Shown one piece after another: positions 63,947 to 64,000 of a stretch of 64,000 bases of DNA. Made by a program: the position numbers and the translations under genes. Every line of letters starts with the position of its first letter. Within the stretch, counting starts at the first letter, position 1. A model generated the notes under the pieces. The model searched no databases, was not told the origin of the DNA, and worked only from the letters and a program-made list of their open reading frames with translations. The DNA is from Mucilaginibacter aquaedulcis (GTDB taxonomy: Bacteria; Bacteroidota; Bacteroidia; Sphingobacteriales; Sphingobacteriaceae): positions 496,001-560,000 of the forward strand of contig NZ_JAUFPR010000002.1 of NCBI RefSeq assembly GCF_030409325.1. The letters run 5' to 3'.

Positions 63947-64000
63947 GATAAATCTGTTTAAGTTATGCGTGGCTAACGCAACTTAAAAATAAAGTTAATT

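Overview
The window looks like chromosomal DNA from a soil or plant-associated Bacteroidota, most likely Sphingobacteriaceae close to Mucilaginibacter (inferred, not computed). The clues are low-to-moderate GC, weak Shine-Dalgarno signals, promoters of the Bacteroidota type (TTTG, about 19-23 nt, TAnnTTTG), a type IX secretion tail, TonB-dependent uptake with surface lipoproteins, sulfatase and DUF1080 enzymes, and the order thrS-infC-rpmI-rplT. No phage, insertion sequence, CRISPR array or integron was seen.

Layout. 1-0.45 kb: end of a CrtA-like monooxygenase gene and a small unknown gene. 0.7-5.6 kb: a cobalamin block on the minus strand, with a Bacteroidota promoter, a clear cobalamin riboswitch, a BtuB-type receptor, a BtuG-like beta-propeller lipoprotein, a DUF6580 membrane protein and a sirtuin. 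5.6-7.6 kb: a beta-lactamase-fold serine hydrolase and an SRPBCC protein. 7.7-10.9 kb: the translation operon thrS-infC-rpmI-rplT, with infC starting at TTG. 11-25.4 kb: accessory genes, including a zinc-ribbon membrane protein, a UMF1-type transporter with LutA, a tandem pair of LolA-like paralogues, a DUF4965 glutaminase-family protein with an inserted sugar-binding-like domain, DUF4268, a DinB protein, a kelch/BACON/T9SS protein and a CocE hydrolase. 25.5-30 kb: a TPR histidine kinase with a sigma-54-type response regulator and a small exported protein. 30.3-33.1 kb: a redoxin, Ohr and an epoxide-hydrolase-like protein. 33.1-38.9 kb: tRNA-Leu(TAG), a BtuF-like protein without signal peptide, then exopolysaccharide and Kdo genes (glycosyl-1-phosphate transferase, nucleotide-sugar dehydrogenase, kdsD, kdsA). 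39-46 kb: hscB, tRNA-Leu(CAA), an M1 aminopeptidase, a short Hsp70 and katG. 46.3-48.3 kb: a TetR regulator and MFS exporter, each preceded by the same operator-like motif. 48.3-58.2 kb: a class III cyclase with guanylyl-like specificity residues, a hybrid kinase, a sulfatase opposite a DUF1080 protein, a quinone oxidoreductase opposite an AraC regulator, and a PAS-GAF kinase. 58.5-64 kb: a VOC protein, a DHA2 exporter, a LysR regulator opposite an alpha/beta hydrolase, and a lipoprotein proline-iminopeptidase-like hydrolase.

How the parts may work together. The cobalamin block makes a surface-to-periplasm route (BtuG-like capture, BtuB passage); the DUF6580 protein is a candidate partner in the inner membrane. 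Ohr, the redoxin and KatG point to peroxide defence. The exopolysaccharide and Kdo genes supply envelope precursors. Several divergent regulator-enzyme pairs look like local self-contained circuits.

No plainly new large system was found. The items most worth following are the cobalamin block, the paired TetR operators, the cyclase active-site residues, the TTG start of infC with repeats in the downstream spacer, and several intergenic hairpins and palindromes not tied to known elements.
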